NCBI RefSeq assembly: GCF_030378205.1
Contig: NZ_CP127385.1
Coordinates: 682,001 to 746,000, forward strand
From: Bradyrhizobium sp. NP1
GTDB taxonomy: Bacteria > Pseudomonadota > Alphaproteobacteria > Rhizobiales > Xanthobacteraceae
DNA length: 64,000 nucleotides
Reading direction: 5' to 3'
Each line of letters opens with the position of its first letter. Positions within the stretch are counted from its first letter, which is position 1. This document shows, in pieces, positions 44,701-54,408 of the stretch. Both the position numbers and the translations under genes were made by a program. Below the pieces are notes generated by a model, which was not told the DNA's origin, did no database searches, and saw nothing but the letters and a program-made list of their open reading frames with translations.

Positions 44701-44907
44701 GCCTTCATCCTCGGCGTGCTGCCGCTGGTGGTCTCCACCGGCTCGGGCTCGGAGATGCGGCAGGCGGTCGGGGTCGCCGTGTTCTTCGGCATGCTCGGCG
44801 TCACGCTGTTCGGCCTGATCTTCACGCCGATCTTCTACATCGTGGTCCGCAATCTCGCCGACCGCTCCACGGCGGCACAGAAGCCGAAGCAGGAAGCCGC
44901 CGCCTGA
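41740..44907 (+). CDS. RND multidrug efflux permease (HAE1/AcrB type)
   Basis: 1055-residue proton-driven pump with 12 TM helices and two large periplasmic domains. The TM4 motif GIVVDDAIVVVENVERH carries the paired Asp residues of the proton relay, and the N-terminal MNLGRLSVNQPILAMVLSIVLLIVGAIAY is a typical TM1. It exports hydrophobic compounds together with the adaptor. A hairpin overlapping its stop codon probably ends transcription. No local TetR or LysR regulator is present. Confidence 0.95.
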   Translation: MNLGRLSVNQPILAMVLSIVLLIVGAIAYTTLPVAEYPEVVPPTVVVTAQYPGASAQTISDTVAAPIEQQINGVEDMLYMYSQATSNGQLTITITFKLGTDLDKAQVLVQNRVAIAQPQLPDEVQRNGVVTRKNSPDILMVVFMLSPDGSLDQLYISNYALLQVRDQLLRLDGIGDIQMFGARDYSMRVWLDPDKITTLGMTAGDVVAAIRAQNLQITGGQIASPPISDRAFQPNLTFTGRLKDIAQFEDIVVKAGGEGRTVRLRDVARVELGALDYSTNSFMLRKTAVALLVTQRPGSNALATAKGISDTMAKLKASFPKGLDYNIGYNPTEFIAQSIKELIKTIYEAMILVVIVVLVFLQGWRPAIIPIVAIPVSLVGTFAAMAALGYAINNLTLFGLVLAVGIVVDDAIVVVENVERHLGHGMSRRDAALKTMEEVGGALVSIALVLCAVFVPTAFLGGISGQFFQQFAVTIAVATAISCFCSLTLSPALASQILVPHEEKRPPAAWNVIGRAWEAFTGVFNRGFDWASHSYGSIAGFVIRHRVVMLLVYVVLIGSAGWLLASTSQGYIPAQDRGYVIISAQLPGAASLARTTEIVRRIEGIALDTPGVIRVAAFAGFSGATRTQASNAAALFPVFDEPEVRLKKGLTAAAITAELRKRLSAIQGAFIIVIPPPPIPGIGTGGGFTMRIQDRQGRGPELLAAATDELVAGARKSPGLTSVFSPFSANTPQVFVDIDRIKAQKLGVPIQNVNEAIETYFGSTYVNDFNLFGRTYHVTAQADLHFRKERADLARLRTRNANGDMVMLGSVVDFRDISGPDRVARYNLYPAAELQGETVPGTSSATGIAIMKKLADETLPTGFAYEWTDLSYQQVTGGNAGLYVFPICVLFVYLVLAAQYGSWSLPFAVILIVPMCLFAATIGVRIMGQDVNILTQIGFVVLVGLAAKNAILIVEFARDIELEGRPRLEAVIEACRLRLRPILMTSFAFILGVLPLVVSTGSGSEMRQAVGVAVFFGMLGVTLFGLIFTPIFYIVVRNLADRSTAAQKPKQEAAA

Positions 44908-44923
44908 GGCGTGCCGGCTTCCT
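44891..44923 (+). terminator. hairpin overlapping the RND pump stop codon
   Basis: AGGAAGCCG/CGGCTTCCT forms the outer stem and CGCCT/AGGCG an inner stem. The TGA stop (44905-44907) is at its centre. No strong T-run follows, so it may be a weak terminator or an mRNA 3' end stabiliser between the efflux pair and the next gene. Confidence 0.45.
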
Positions 44924-44933
44924 GCCTAAGCCC

Positions 44934-44946
44934 CCAATACTATTGG
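44934..44946. promoter_or_regulatory. 13-bp palindrome upstream of binding-protein gene
   Basis: CCAATA-C-TATTGG is a perfect inverted repeat in an AT-rich stretch that continues to 44990, 76 bp before the binding-protein start codon. It is a plausible operator in the promoter region; no regulator is known. Confidence 0.3.
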
Positions 44947-45021
44947 CCTATCTGAAATAGATGGGCAGCGGGCGGGTTATAAAATATAGCTTTGCGCATC
45001 ACGAAACTGCTGGAGGCATCA

Positions 45022-46212
45022 ATGAAAAAGGGTTGGCTGGCGCTGGTCGCCGCGGGCGGTCTCTTCTCGGCGCTGCCTGCGTCGGCGCAGGGCGTCAAGA
45101 TCGGCATTCTGAACGATCAGTCGGGCGTCTATGCCGACTACGGCGGCAAATATTCGCTCGAGGCCGCCAGGATGGCGGTCGAGGATTTCGGCGGCGAGGT
45201 GCTCGGCCACAAGATCGAGATCGTCACCGCCGACCATCAGAACAAGCCCGATCTGGCGACCTCGATCGCGCGCCGCTGGTATGACGTCGAGGGCGTCGAC
45301 ATGATCACCGAGCTGACGACGTCGTCCGTTGCGCTCGCGGTCCAGGATCTTTCCAAGGAAAAGAAGAAGATCGACATCGTGGTGGGCGCCGCGACCTCGC
45401 GACTGACCGGCGATGCCTGCACGCCCTATGGCTTCCACTGGGCCTATGACACTCATGCGCTGGCGGTCGGCACCGGCGGCGCGCTGACCAGAGCCGGCGG
45501 CGACACCTGGTTCTTCCTCACCGCGGATTACGCCTTCGGCTATGCGCTGGAAAAGGACACCACCGAAATCGTCACCGCCAATGGCGGCAAGGTGGTCGGC
45601 TCGGTCCGCATTCCCCTGAACTCGTCGGACTTCTCCTCGTTCCTGCTGCAGGCGCAGAGCTCGAAGGCCAAGATCGTCGGCCTCGCCAACGCGGGCCTCG
45701 ACACCACGAACTCCATCAAGCAGGCCGCCGAATTCGGCATCGTGTCCGGCGGCCAGAAGCTCGCCGGCCTTCTCATGACGCTCGCGGAGGTGCACGGCCT
45801 CGGCCTGCAGGCGGCGCAGGGTCTCGTGCTCACCGAAGGCTTCTACTGGGACCTCAACGACAAGGCGCGCGCCTTCGGCGAGCGCTTCCTGAAGCGCACC
45901 GGGCGGATGCCGAGCATGATCCATGCCGGCACCTATTCGTCGACGCTGAGCTACCTGAAGGCTGTGAAGGCCGCCGGCACCAAGGATTCGGATGCGGTCG
46001 CCAAGAAGCTGAAGGAGCTTCCGGTGGACGACGCCTTTGCACAAGGCAAGGTGCAGGAGAACGGTCGCATGGTCCACGACATGTATCTGTTCGAGGTCAA
46101 GAAGCCTTCGGAGTCCAAGAAGGAGTGGGACTACTACAAGCTGCTCGCGACCGTGCCGGGCGACAAGGCGTTCCCCTCGGCCAAGGACAGCGGCTGCCCG
46201 CTGACGAAGTGA
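45022..46212 (+). CDS. ABC transporter substrate-binding protein (LivK-like)
   Basis: 396-residue periplasmic type-1 binding protein. The signal peptide is residues 1-22 (MKKGWLALVAAGGLFSALPASAQ). The mature start VKIGILNDQSGVYADYGGK is typical of branched-chain amino acid/amide-type receptors. TGGAGG lies upstream of ATG 45022. It is an orphan: no permease or ATPase gene is adjacent, and it ends at the hairpin 46219-46246 before the convergent MAPEG gene. Confidence 0.9.
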   Translation: MKKGWLALVAAGGLFSALPASAQGVKIGILNDQSGVYADYGGKYSLEAARMAVEDFGGEVLGHKIEIVTADHQNKPDLATSIARRWYDVEGVDMITELTTSSVALAVQDLSKEKKKIDIVVGAATSRLTGDACTPYGFHWAYDTHALAVGTGGALTRAGGDTWFFLTADYAFGYALEKDTTEIVTANGGKVVGSVRIPLNSSDFSSFLLQAQSSKAKIVGLANAGLDTTNSIKQAAEFGIVSGGQKLAGLLMTLAEVHGLGLQAAQGLVLTEGFYWDLNDKARAFGERFLKRTGRMPSMIHAGTYSSTLSYLKAVKAAGTKDSDAVAKKLKELPVDDAFAQGKVQENGRMVHDMYLFEVKKPSESKKEWDYYKLLATVPGDKAFPSAKDSGCPLTK

Positions 46213-46218
46213 GCGCAG

Positions 46219-46246
46219 CGTCGCCCCGGTTAAAGCCGGGGCGACG
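46219..46246. terminator. bidirectional terminator-like hairpin
   Basis: CGTCGCCCCGG-TTAAAG-CCGGGGCGACG, an 11-bp perfect stem with a 6-nt loop, lies between the convergent binding-protein and MAPEG genes (stop codons at 46212 and 46252). Only short T-runs flank it, but position and symmetry suit a shared transcription end. Confidence 0.65.
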
Positions 46247-46251
46247 GCATC

Positions 46252-46644
46252 CTACCCCTGCACGATCCGCCACACGACGGCGCCGAGCGCGCCGATCCAC
46301 AGCGCGATCGATGACAGCGCCTGGATCGCGAAGCCCGGGCTGCGGCGCGCGGCTGCCTGCATATAGCCGATCATGTAGATGACGCGGCCGATGATCCAGA
46401 CGAGGCCGAGGCCTCCCGCAACGGCGTCGCCGACATAGATCGCGAACAGCCACAGCGCCGGCAGGAAGATCGGCAGCCATTCCAGCGCGTTGATCTGCAC
46501 GCGGTACACGCGCTCGAAGTCCGGATTGCCCACGATCGCCGGCGCCTTGATGCCGTATCGCCGCCGCGCGCGGGCCACCATGATGCCGGTTGCCAAACAA
46601 TAGAGACCCGTCAGCAGGGTGACGAGCGCGGTGAAGTGATACAT
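46252..46644 (-). CDS. MAPEG family membrane protein
   Basis: 130 residues with four TM helices. Family features are the conserved helix-2 region NPDFERVYRVQINALEWLPIFLPALWLFA (Asn/Glu pair that binds glutathione in eukaryotic members) and RVIYMIGYMQAAARRSPGF. Bacterial MAPEG proteins are mostly uncharacterised glutathione-related membrane proteins. It is a single gene. Confidence 0.88.
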   Translation of the reverse strand: MYHFTALVTLLTGLYCLATGIMVARARRRYGIKAPAIVGNPDFERVYRVQINALEWLPIFLPALWLFAIYVGDAVAGGLGLVWIIGRVIYMIGYMQAAARRSPGFAIQALSSIALWIGALGAVVWRIVQG

Positions 46645-46678
46645 TGCGAATTTTCCCCTCGTTGCAGACTGTCGTCGG

Positions 46679-47764
46679 TCAATAGCCGGTCATCTCCAGA
46701 TAGCCCACGCCGGTGTGGCTGCCCGAAAAATGAATCGGTCCTTCCCAATAGGAATATGCGGTGCCCATCCAGCTCTTTGGATTGAGCGCCACGCAGTCGA
46801 CCGATAGCGCGAGGGCGGGAATCTCGACACGCCAGGCAACCGGCAGCGTGCGGTCGGCGACCCTCGCCGGCGCGCCCGGCGTCATCGTGATGTCCGATGG
46901 CGCAAGCAGCCGCGTAGAGCCGTCGGGCCGGATCCAGTTGCCGGAAGCGTAATGATGGCCATCGCGCTGGCGCATCCGGTACAGCATCAGCTTCTCGCCC
47001 GAGGTAAGGTGCAGCGCGAACCAGTCCCAACCGGTCTGGTCGGAGGCGAGCGGCTGGCTGCTCCATTCGCGGTCCATCCAGGCCTTCCCAGTCACCTCGA
47101 CCGGACGGTCATCGAAGGTGAGACGGCCCGCCACGTCGAAGAAGGGCTGGCTGTAGTAGTAGGACGCCTGCTCGCGTTCGGATTTCCGGCTGTAGCCGGC
47201 GTCGCCCTGCAGCACCAGCTTCTGGTCCGCGATGAGGCGCAGCACGTAGGAGAAATCGCGGCTCGTGGCCTCCAGAGCCAGCGGCGCGAGCGTCAGGTCG
47301 TCGGTTGCCTCCGAGCCGCGCAGGGCCCACGCATCGATCCACGCCGCAAAGGGCTTTGCGGTCACGCCGGCCTGGCCGATGCCGCCGCGGGCGAACGTCT
47401 CGCCGAAACGGTGCGTGGTCGCCGAGGTGGCGGCGATGTGCCCCATCCAGACCTGCTGATTGGCCCAGCCTTCGGTCGCGCCGCCCGGCTGCATCGCCTG
47501 GCGAAACAGCGTCCACTGCACGCCGAAGGACGCGCCGCTGGCGTCGGTGAGATTGGCGGTGATGTACCACCACTCGATGCGGAAATCGGGATGCGGTCCG
47601 TGATCGGCCGGAAAGGAAAAGCTCCTGCCGGGAACGACCGGCGCAAATCCGCTTGCGCTCTGGTCGAGCCCGGCAAAGCCCTGGGCGCCGGCCCTGCGTG
47701 TCAGCGCGAGCAGCGCGAGGCCGCCGGCAAAGCCGCGGCGGGATATCGTCGCTTCAGCGCTCAT
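46679..47764 (-). CDS. lipocalin-fold AttH/CrtC-like protein with Tat signal
   Basis: 361 residues. The N-terminal twin-arginine signal SRRGFAGGLALLALTRRAGAQ marks export in folded form. The body is the duplicated lipocalin-like domain of the AttH/carotenoid 1,2-hydratase superfamily, with FPADHGPHPDFRIEWWYITANL and WMDREWSSQPL. It overlaps the permease gene by 11 bp. In AttEFGH-type operons the ATPase, permease and this protein act together at the envelope. A role in lipid handling is an inference. Confidence 0.85.
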   Translation of the reverse strand: MSAEATISRRGFAGGLALLALTRRAGAQGFAGLDQSASGFAPVVPGRSFSFPADHGPHPDFRIEWWYITANLTDASGASFGVQWTLFRQAMQPGGATEGWANQQVWMGHIAATSATTHRFGETFARGGIGQAGVTAKPFAAWIDAWALRGSEATDDLTLAPLALEATSRDFSYVLRLIADQKLVLQGDAGYSRKSEREQASYYYSQPFFDVAGRLTFDDRPVEVTGKAWMDREWSSQPLASDQTGWDWFALHLTSGEKLMLYRMRQRDGHHYASGNWIRPDGSTRLLAPSDITMTPGAPARVADRTLPVAWRVEIPALALSVDCVALNPKSWMGTAYSYWEGPIHFSGSHTGVGYLEMTGY

Positions 47765-50212
47765 TGGCGAACACCTTCGCAAGATCGGCGGGTTGCATCC
47801 GCGCCAGCCTGATCATCGGCAGCAGCGCGGCGACGAGCGCGGCGAGCATCGCGACCCCAAGCAGCCTAGCAAGCTGCAGCGGGAAGACATCGAACGGCAG
47901 CCGCCAGCCGAACGCCTTCACGTTGACGATCGCGATCAGGCACCAGGCGACGGCGAGCCCGAGCGGCAGCGCGAACAGCGATGTGATCAGCGCGGCCGAC
48001 AGGGTCTTTGCCAGCTCGATCGCCGCGAGGTGACGCCGCGTGATGCCGATTGCCCAGAGCGGCGCAAGCTGCGGCAGGCGCGAGCTGGCGAGCGTCAACA
48101 GGCTGGTCAACAGCGCAATGCCGGCAACCGCGAGCGTGAAGGTGTTGAGTGCGGCCGTCACCGCAAAGGTGCGGTTGAAGATCCGCATCGATTCCGCCTT
48201 TACGGTGAGCTGGTCGGTGACGCTGCGGTCGTCGAGCGCGAACTTCTGCTGCAGGTCGGCGATCAGCGCGGGAATCGCGGCCGGCCAGACCCGCAAGCCG
48301 AGCCGGGTTTGCGGCGTGGCGGGGAAATGGCGGATCAGGGCACCGACATTGACGGTCACCTGTCCCTTGGGATTGCCGTAATCGGCATAGATGCCGATCA
48401 CCTGCAGCGGCCAGTCGCCGGCCGGCGTCGGCAGCGCGATGCGGTCGCCGAGCGCGAGCCTCATGCGCCGCGCCAGTTGCTCGCTGACAAAGGCGGCGTC
48501 ACCCGGACGCAGGCGAACCCACGCGTTGGGCGCCGTCTCCAGCAGCGGCCAGTTGTCGCGATAGGTCGCGTGATCGGGCAGTCCGAGCAGCTCGACCGGC
48601 GCGCCGTCTGCTTGCGTCTCGGCGCGCGCGCCGGGCAGGATCGCGCGCACCTCGGGTCGGTCGGCGAGCCAGGCCTTGATCGCGCCCGCCTGGGCGTTGT
48701 CGGCCGCGCTGACATAGACGTCGGCGGCAAGCCGGCCATCGAGCCAGACCGCAAAGGTGCGGCTGAAGGTCTCCACCATGGTGCCGACGCCGACATTGAC
48801 CGCGAGCGCGAGCAGTAGCGCCATCAGCGCCAGCGACAGGCCGGAGAGCTGCTGGCGGCTATCGGCCCAGAACCATGACGTGAGCGGGCGCCGCGCGTGG
48901 CGCTGGCCGAAGCCGAGCAGCAGCTCGAGGATCGCGGGCAGGATCAGCGCGGCGCCGAGCAGGAACGCCGCCAGCAGCGCAAAGCCGGCGAGCAGCGAAT
49001 CGCCAAAGGCGAGCAGCCCGCCCGCCACCGCGAACACGATCAGCGCACTTGCGCTCTGCAGCACCAGCCAGCGGCGCTGCGCCTGGTGCCAGGCCTGCGG
49101 CTGCGCGGTCGCGAGCACCGGCATGCGGATCGCCTTCGCAAGCGAGGTCGCGGCGGCGGCAAGCGCGCCCAGGACGCTGATCGCGATCCCGGCAAGCCAC
49201 CAGGCGGGCTTCAGCGTCAATTCGCCGGGCACCTCTGCGCCATAGAGCCCGCGCAGGGAGGCGGCGACGTCGGGCAACAGCGCCGCTGCGATCAGGTAGC
49301 CGCAGATGAGGCCGACAAGGCCGGCGGCGAGCGCGACGGAAACGAGTTCGAGCACCAGCACGGCGTTGAGGAGGCGTGCCGACACGCCGCAGGCGCGCAA
49401 CGTGCGCAGGATCGGCAGCCGCTGCTCATAGGCGAGCCCGATCGCGGAATTGACGATGAACAGCCCGACGAAGAACGACAACAGGCCGAAGGCGGTGAGG
49501 TTGAGGTGGAAGCTGTCGGTCAGCCGCTCGAGATCGGTCGCGGCATCCGGCTCGACCAGGCGCAGCCGGTCGCCCGCAATGCGTTCCAGCGCGGCGTGTG
49601 GCGCTTTCGCCCTGCCGATCAGCAGCCGCGAGATCTGGTCGGGGCGGTTCAGGAGTTTTTGCGCAATTCCGATGTCGACCACCAGCACGCCGGGCACGAG
49701 CTGTGGCTGGACATGCAGAGGCGGCAGCCGCGCGCCGCTCGCGATCGCTGGCGTCGCGCCCTCGTTGAGCTGCAGATCCGCCAGCGTTTCCGGCGCGAGC
49801 AGCGTCTGTCCCGGCGGGATGATGAAGGCCTGCAGCCCCTCACGCCCGACGGTCGGCGCATCGCCGACCTCGCCTGGCAGCGTCACCGGCTCGATCCCGA
49901 GCAGGCGGAAGGCACGGCCGTTGATCTGCACACGTCCTTCCACGACCGGGGAGACCGGCCAGCCGGCGCGGCGCAGGTCGACGAACAGCTGTTGCGGGAC
50001 GGTGGCGCCGCTCGTCGGCGCCAGCATCGCCGTGCGCGCGCCGCCGAACGTCGCCGCGGCGCGCTCATAGGAAAGGCGGGCCTGCTGGTTCAACGCCTGC
50101 ACGCCGCTCCACAGCGCGGTCGCCGCGATCAGCCCGATCACGAGCGTGGCGAGCTGCATCGGATGCCGGCGCCAGTGGCTGAGCAGCACCGCGAGAATCC
50201 AGATGGCGCGCA

Positions 50213-50213
<1 letters not shown>
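47754..50213 (-). CDS. FtsX-like ABC transporter permease
   Basis: 819 residues, with two FtsX-like modules of a MacB-like TM domain and a large periplasmic domain between helices. About ten TM helices are predicted, clustering near 15-40, 245-345, 365-450, 460-490 and 680-815. ATG 50213 overlaps the ATPase stop as TGATG; GTG 50216 is also possible. With the LolD-like ATPase it should form a mechanotransmission-type or lipoprotein-releasing complex; the lipocalin-fold protein downstream is its probable partner. Confidence 0.88.
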
Positions 50214-50866
<653 letters not shown>

Positions 50867-51087
50867 GGCACCTTATTACTTGCCGGCCAGCGGCCTGCGA
50901 AGCCCTTCGGGGTCGTACGCTGCCTTCAAAACATCGTCAGGGGCCGGTTTTTCGGCACCGGGAGGTTGCGCCGTACTGGTCTGGTCCAAAATGCCCAGTT
51001 GCGCTGGCTGTAATCCCATGGCTAGCATCGCACCAAGCCGGTCTGGCGGGACCGGAAGACGGCACAAGACGAAACGGGGGAAACACG

Positions 51088-52362
51088 ATGACCGCGCAAG
51101 CGACGCCGAAGGGCGCCTGGAGAATCACGTTTCTCCTGTTCCTGTTCATGCTGGTGAACTTCGCCGACAAGATCGTGGTCGGGCTTGCCGGCGTGCCGAT
51201 CATGACCGAGCTCAAGCTGGAGCCGGAGCAGTTCGGCCTGCTCGGCTCCTCGTTCTTCTTCCTGTTCTCGATCGCAGCGATCGTGGTCGGCTTCATCGTC
51301 AACCGCGTCGAGACCCGCTGGGTGCTGCTGGTGCTCGCGCTGATCTGGGCGCTGGCGCAGTTTCCGATGGTGGGCACGGTCGGCTTCACCACGCTCCTGA
51401 TCTGCCGCATCATCCTCGGCGCCGGCGAGGGACCGGCCTTCTCGGTAGCGGCGCATTCGATCTACAAATGGTTTCCCGACGAGAAGCGGACGCTGCCCAC
51501 CGCGATCCTGTCGCAGGGCTCGGCCTTCGGGGTGATCATCGCGGTGCCGGCGCTGAACTGGGTGATCGTCAATCATAGCTGGCACTATGCCTTCGGCGCG
51601 CTCGGCGTGGTCGGCCTGCTCTGGGTCGTGGCCTGGTTCGTGCTCGGCAAGGAAGGGCCGCTGACGATGAGCCATGCGGCCGCCGCCAACGAGGTGCGGA
51701 TTCCCTATTTCCAGCTTCTGACCTCGCGTACCTTCGTCGGCTGCTGCGCGGCGACCTTCGGCGCCTATTGGGCGCTGTCGCTGGGCCTGACCTGGTTCAC
51801 GCCGTTCATCGTCAAGGGGCTTGGCTTCTCGCAGCAACAGGCCGGCTGGGTCTCGATCATGCCCTGGGTGTTCGGCGCCACGGTCGTGATCTTCACCGGC
51901 TGGTTCTCGCAGCTGCTGATGGCGCGCGGCGTGTCGACCCGCGGCGCGCGCGGCGTGCTGGGCGCGGCCCCGCTCATCCTCGGCGGCCTGATCATCGCCA
52001 TGCTTCCGCATGTCGAGGGCTCGGGTCTGCAGATCGCGCTCCTCGTGCTCGGCAGCGGGCTGTGCGGATCGATCTACGTGGTCTGCCCGCCGATGCTCGG
52101 AGAGTTCACGCCGGTGTCGCAGCGCGGCGCCGTGCTCGCAATCTATGGCGCGATCTATACGCTCGCCGGCATGATCGCCCCGTCGGTGATGGGCAGCGTC
52201 ATCCAGCGCGCGACCACGACACTCGACGGTTACATGATGGGCTTCACCATCAATGCCGTGATCCTGGTCGTCTCAGGCCTGCTCGGCCTGCTCCTGCTCT
52301 GGCCCAACACCGAGCGCGCGCGCCTGACCGGGCAGGAGGAGACGCGGCCGAAATTCGCCTGA
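51088..52362 (+). CDS. MFS transporter (anion:cation symporter type)
   Basis: 424 residues with 12 predicted TM helices. The N-terminal NFADKIVVGLAGVPIMTELKLEPEQFGLL and the first-half motif RIILGAGEGPAFSVAAHSIYKWFPDEKR fit the anion/organic-acid symporter group that includes hexuronate and phthalate carriers. It has no linked catabolic gene other than the convergent beta-propeller protein. ATG 51088 follows CGGGGG. The 220-bp gap 50867-51087 probably holds both divergent promoters. Confidence 0.9.
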   Translation: MTAQATPKGAWRITFLLFLFMLVNFADKIVVGLAGVPIMTELKLEPEQFGLLGSSFFFLFSIAAIVVGFIVNRVETRWVLLVLALIWALAQFPMVGTVGFTTLLICRIILGAGEGPAFSVAAHSIYKWFPDEKRTLPTAILSQGSAFGVIIAVPALNWVIVNHSWHYAFGALGVVGLLWVVAWFVLGKEGPLTMSHAAAANEVRIPYFQLLTSRTFVGCCAATFGAYWALSLGLTWFTPFIVKGLGFSQQQAGWVSIMPWVFGATVVIFTGWFSQLLMARGVSTRGARGVLGAAPLILGGLIIAMLPHVEGSGLQIALLVLGSGLCGSIYVVCPPMLGEFTPVSQRGAVLAIYGAIYTLAGMIAPSVMGSVIQRATTTLDGYMMGFTINAVILVVSGLLGLLLLWPNTERARLTGQEETRPKFA

Positions 52363-52385
52363 TCGCGGCCTGCATCCGCAACGGA

Positions 52386-52403
52386 CGCGCCGGTACCGGC
52401 GCG
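52386..52403. terminator. 18-bp palindrome between convergent genes
   Basis: CGCGCCGGTACCGGCGCG is a perfect palindrome lying 23 bp after the MFS stop and 18 bp before the convergent gene's stop. It probably acts as a shared transcription end; no T-run is present. Confidence 0.45.
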
Positions 52404-52421
52404 CCTGTCCCGCTCGTGACG

Positions 52422-53393
52422 TCAGCGAGCGAACACGCCGATCCGCGTCCCCGTGAAGCTTCCGACCCAGATGGCCTCGCCGACTTCAAGCGCGCCGGTG
52501 GCGCCGCCGAAGCCTGATTCTGCCGCCGCATGCTCGTCTGTCTCGATTAGCGGCGTGATGTCGAGACTATCTGGATCGAGCCGCGCCACCTTGAAGGCGA
52601 GCGGGCAGCGCTCGCCGCGAGCGACGCAACCGAACAGCGCCTCGGGGCGGGCGCGCTGACCGGCCAGCAGCAGGTGCCCGTCGGCCGTCCAGCGCAGATT
52701 GTCCGGCAGGAAGTCGGTCTCCGCACTTGCGACTGGCGCGCCGTCGGCGCCGAGCCGCCAGACCCGCCGTGCGGCCCACTCGCATACGATCACCGATGCG
52801 CCATCGGCCGACGCGGCGATGCCGTTGGCGCCGGAGAGTTGCAGCGCGCCGAAGCGGCTCCAGCCTGTTGACGTCGACCAGCGCCAGACCTGCCCCGTCT
52901 TTTCCGCTTGCGCGAATTTTTCCACGAAGGCGGAGTCGGTGGGGTCGAACATGCTGGTCATGACGAAGCCTGCATCGGGCAGATAGGCCACCGCGTTGGC
53001 CGAGGTCCGCGGCGGCTGCACGATCCGGTCGCCGCTTGCGATCACCGGACCATCGTCACGCATTTCGATCACCAGGCGGGCAATCGCTTCGCCGCCGCCA
53101 TGGTCCACCACAAGCAGCTCAAACCGCCCGGGAGCAAGCCGTCGCGCGGCGATGCCATGTGGGTCGAAGACGTCGCGGCTTACGCGTCCGGCTTCGGCGG
53201 CAGCCTCCCAGCGCAGCTCGCTCGCCTCGTCCTGCCTTTCGCCATCCACGACGAAGAGCCGGCCCGGACGTTGGCCTGAGCGCATGCCGCTGACGATGAT
53301 CCATGAGGTCCGGGGCAGGGCGACCAGATCCTCGGGATTATGGACGTGGTGGATGAAGCTGGCTGGCCGGTCCGGCGGTGTGCTCGCGGTCAT
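52422..53393 (-). CDS. SMP-30/paraoxonase-like beta-propeller protein
   Basis: 323 residues. Repeated blade-like patterns include FDPHGIAARRL, RTSANAVAYLPDAGFVMTSM, LSGANGIAASADGASVIVCEWAARRVWRL and DFLPDNLRWTADGHLLLAGQ. The N-G, P-D-N and H-G motifs are placed like the calcium-binding residues of six-bladed lactonases and arylesterases. No signal peptide is seen, so it is probably cytoplasmic. The start at 53393 is preceded by AAGGA. It is divergent from the LysR gene, which may control it. The substrate is unknown. Confidence 0.7.
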   Translation of the reverse strand: MTASTPPDRPASFIHHVHNPEDLVALPRTSWIIVSGMRSGQRPGRLFVVDGERQDEASELRWEAAAEAGRVSRDVFDPHGIAARRLAPGRFELLVVDHGGGEAIARLVIEMRDDGPVIASGDRIVQPPRTSANAVAYLPDAGFVMTSMFDPTDSAFVEKFAQAEKTGQVWRWSTSTGWSRFGALQLSGANGIAASADGASVIVCEWAARRVWRLGADGAPVASAETDFLPDNLRWTADGHLLLAGQRARPEALFGCVARGERCPLAFKVARLDPDSLDITPLIETDEHAAAESGFGGATGALEVGEAIWVGSFTGTRIGVFAR

Positions 53394-53505
53394 GACTGGA
53401 TTTCCTTCGGGTTTCCGGGGTGACCGAAGGATAGATTGTCCGTAATCCAGCATCATGATGCCAAAAGGCGTGACATTGACGACTAAATTTCGCTAATCTG
53501 GCGCG

Positions 53506-54405
53506 ATGGAGGGTCTTCGCTCACTGGAAATATTCATCGCCGTGGCCGAGACCCTGAGCTTTGCCGAGGCGGCGCGACGCCTTGGGCTATCGCCGTCCGC
53601 GACCGGCAAGGCGATCGGCGCGCTGGAGGCGCGGCTTCGCGTGCGCCTGTTCAACCGCACCACAAGGCGGGTCAGCCTGACGGCGGAGGGTGAACTGCTG
53701 CTGGCGCGGGCCCGCCGCTGGCAGGACGACTGGCGCGAGACGCAGGCGCTGCTGTCGCAATCGGCGGCGGAGCCGCAAGGCTGGCTGCGCGTCAGTCTCC
53801 CGGCGGCCGGCTATCGGTTGCTTGCCCCGCATCTGGCGGACTTCGCGCACGCGTTCCCGCATATCCGGCTCGATCTCGATCTCGACGACCGGATCAAGGA
53901 TGTGGTGGCGGAAGGTTTTGATGTCGCCATCCGCAGCGGCGTGCTGCCCGATTCGTCGCTGATGTCGCGCAAGCTCGGCACGTTCCGTTTCGGGCTGTGC
54001 GCCTCGCCCGACTATCTGGCGTGGTATGGTGAACCCGGTGACGCCGCCGCCCTCGCCACGCACCAGCTCATTCGCTTTCGTCATCCCGGCACGCAGGTGC
54101 TGCAGGCCTGGCGGCTGGCCGATGGCGCCGCCGCCGATCTCGATCGTGCGCCGTCGCGCATGGTCTGCACCAATATCGAGGCGGTGCGCGCAGCCGCGAT
54201 TGCCGGCCTCGGTATCGCCTGGATGGCGGACTTCCTGATCGGCGACGCGCTTGAGTCGGGCGAACTCGTCACCGTGCTGCCGGCTTGCGCGAGCGAAGGC
54301 GCTTTCTGGCTGCTCTGGCCGCAGGGCCAGCACGCCGCGCCGCGGCTGCGCGCCTTCCTTGACTTCGTGACGCGCCGGCTGCTCGCGGCGCCGCCAGCGC
54401 GCTGA
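53506..54405 (+). CDS. LysR family transcriptional regulator
   Basis: 299 residues. The winged helix at 1-60 (LEIFIAVAETLSFAEAARRLGLSPSATGKAIGALEARLRVRLFNRTTRRV) is standard, and a periplasmic-binding-protein-like effector domain covers about 90-295. It is transcribed away from the beta-propeller gene, with 112 bp between the starts, a typical LysR control arrangement. It is convergent with the cytochrome gene (3-bp gap). Confidence 0.93.
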   Translation: MEGLRSLEIFIAVAETLSFAEAARRLGLSPSATGKAIGALEARLRVRLFNRTTRRVSLTAEGELLLARARRWQDDWRETQALLSQSAAEPQGWLRVSLPAAGYRLLAPHLADFAHAFPHIRLDLDLDDRIKDVVAEGFDVAIRSGVLPDSSLMSRKLGTFRFGLCASPDYLAWYGEPGDAAALATHQLIRFRHPGTQVLQAWRLADGAAADLDRAPSRMVCTNIEAVRAAAIAGLGIAWMADFLIGDALESGELVTVLPACASEGAFWLLWPQGQHAAPRLRAFLDFVTRRLLAAPPAR

Positions 54406-54408
54406 CAT

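Noticed and set aside
50876..51067. short minus-strand frame of up to 63 residues just before the LolD-like ATPase gene
   Set aside because: The protein-like end (DDVLKAAYDPEGLRRPLAGK) is tempting, but third-codon GC is clearly below that of neighbours, no good ribosome site is seen and it lies in a divergent promoter region. Conservation in relatives would be needed.
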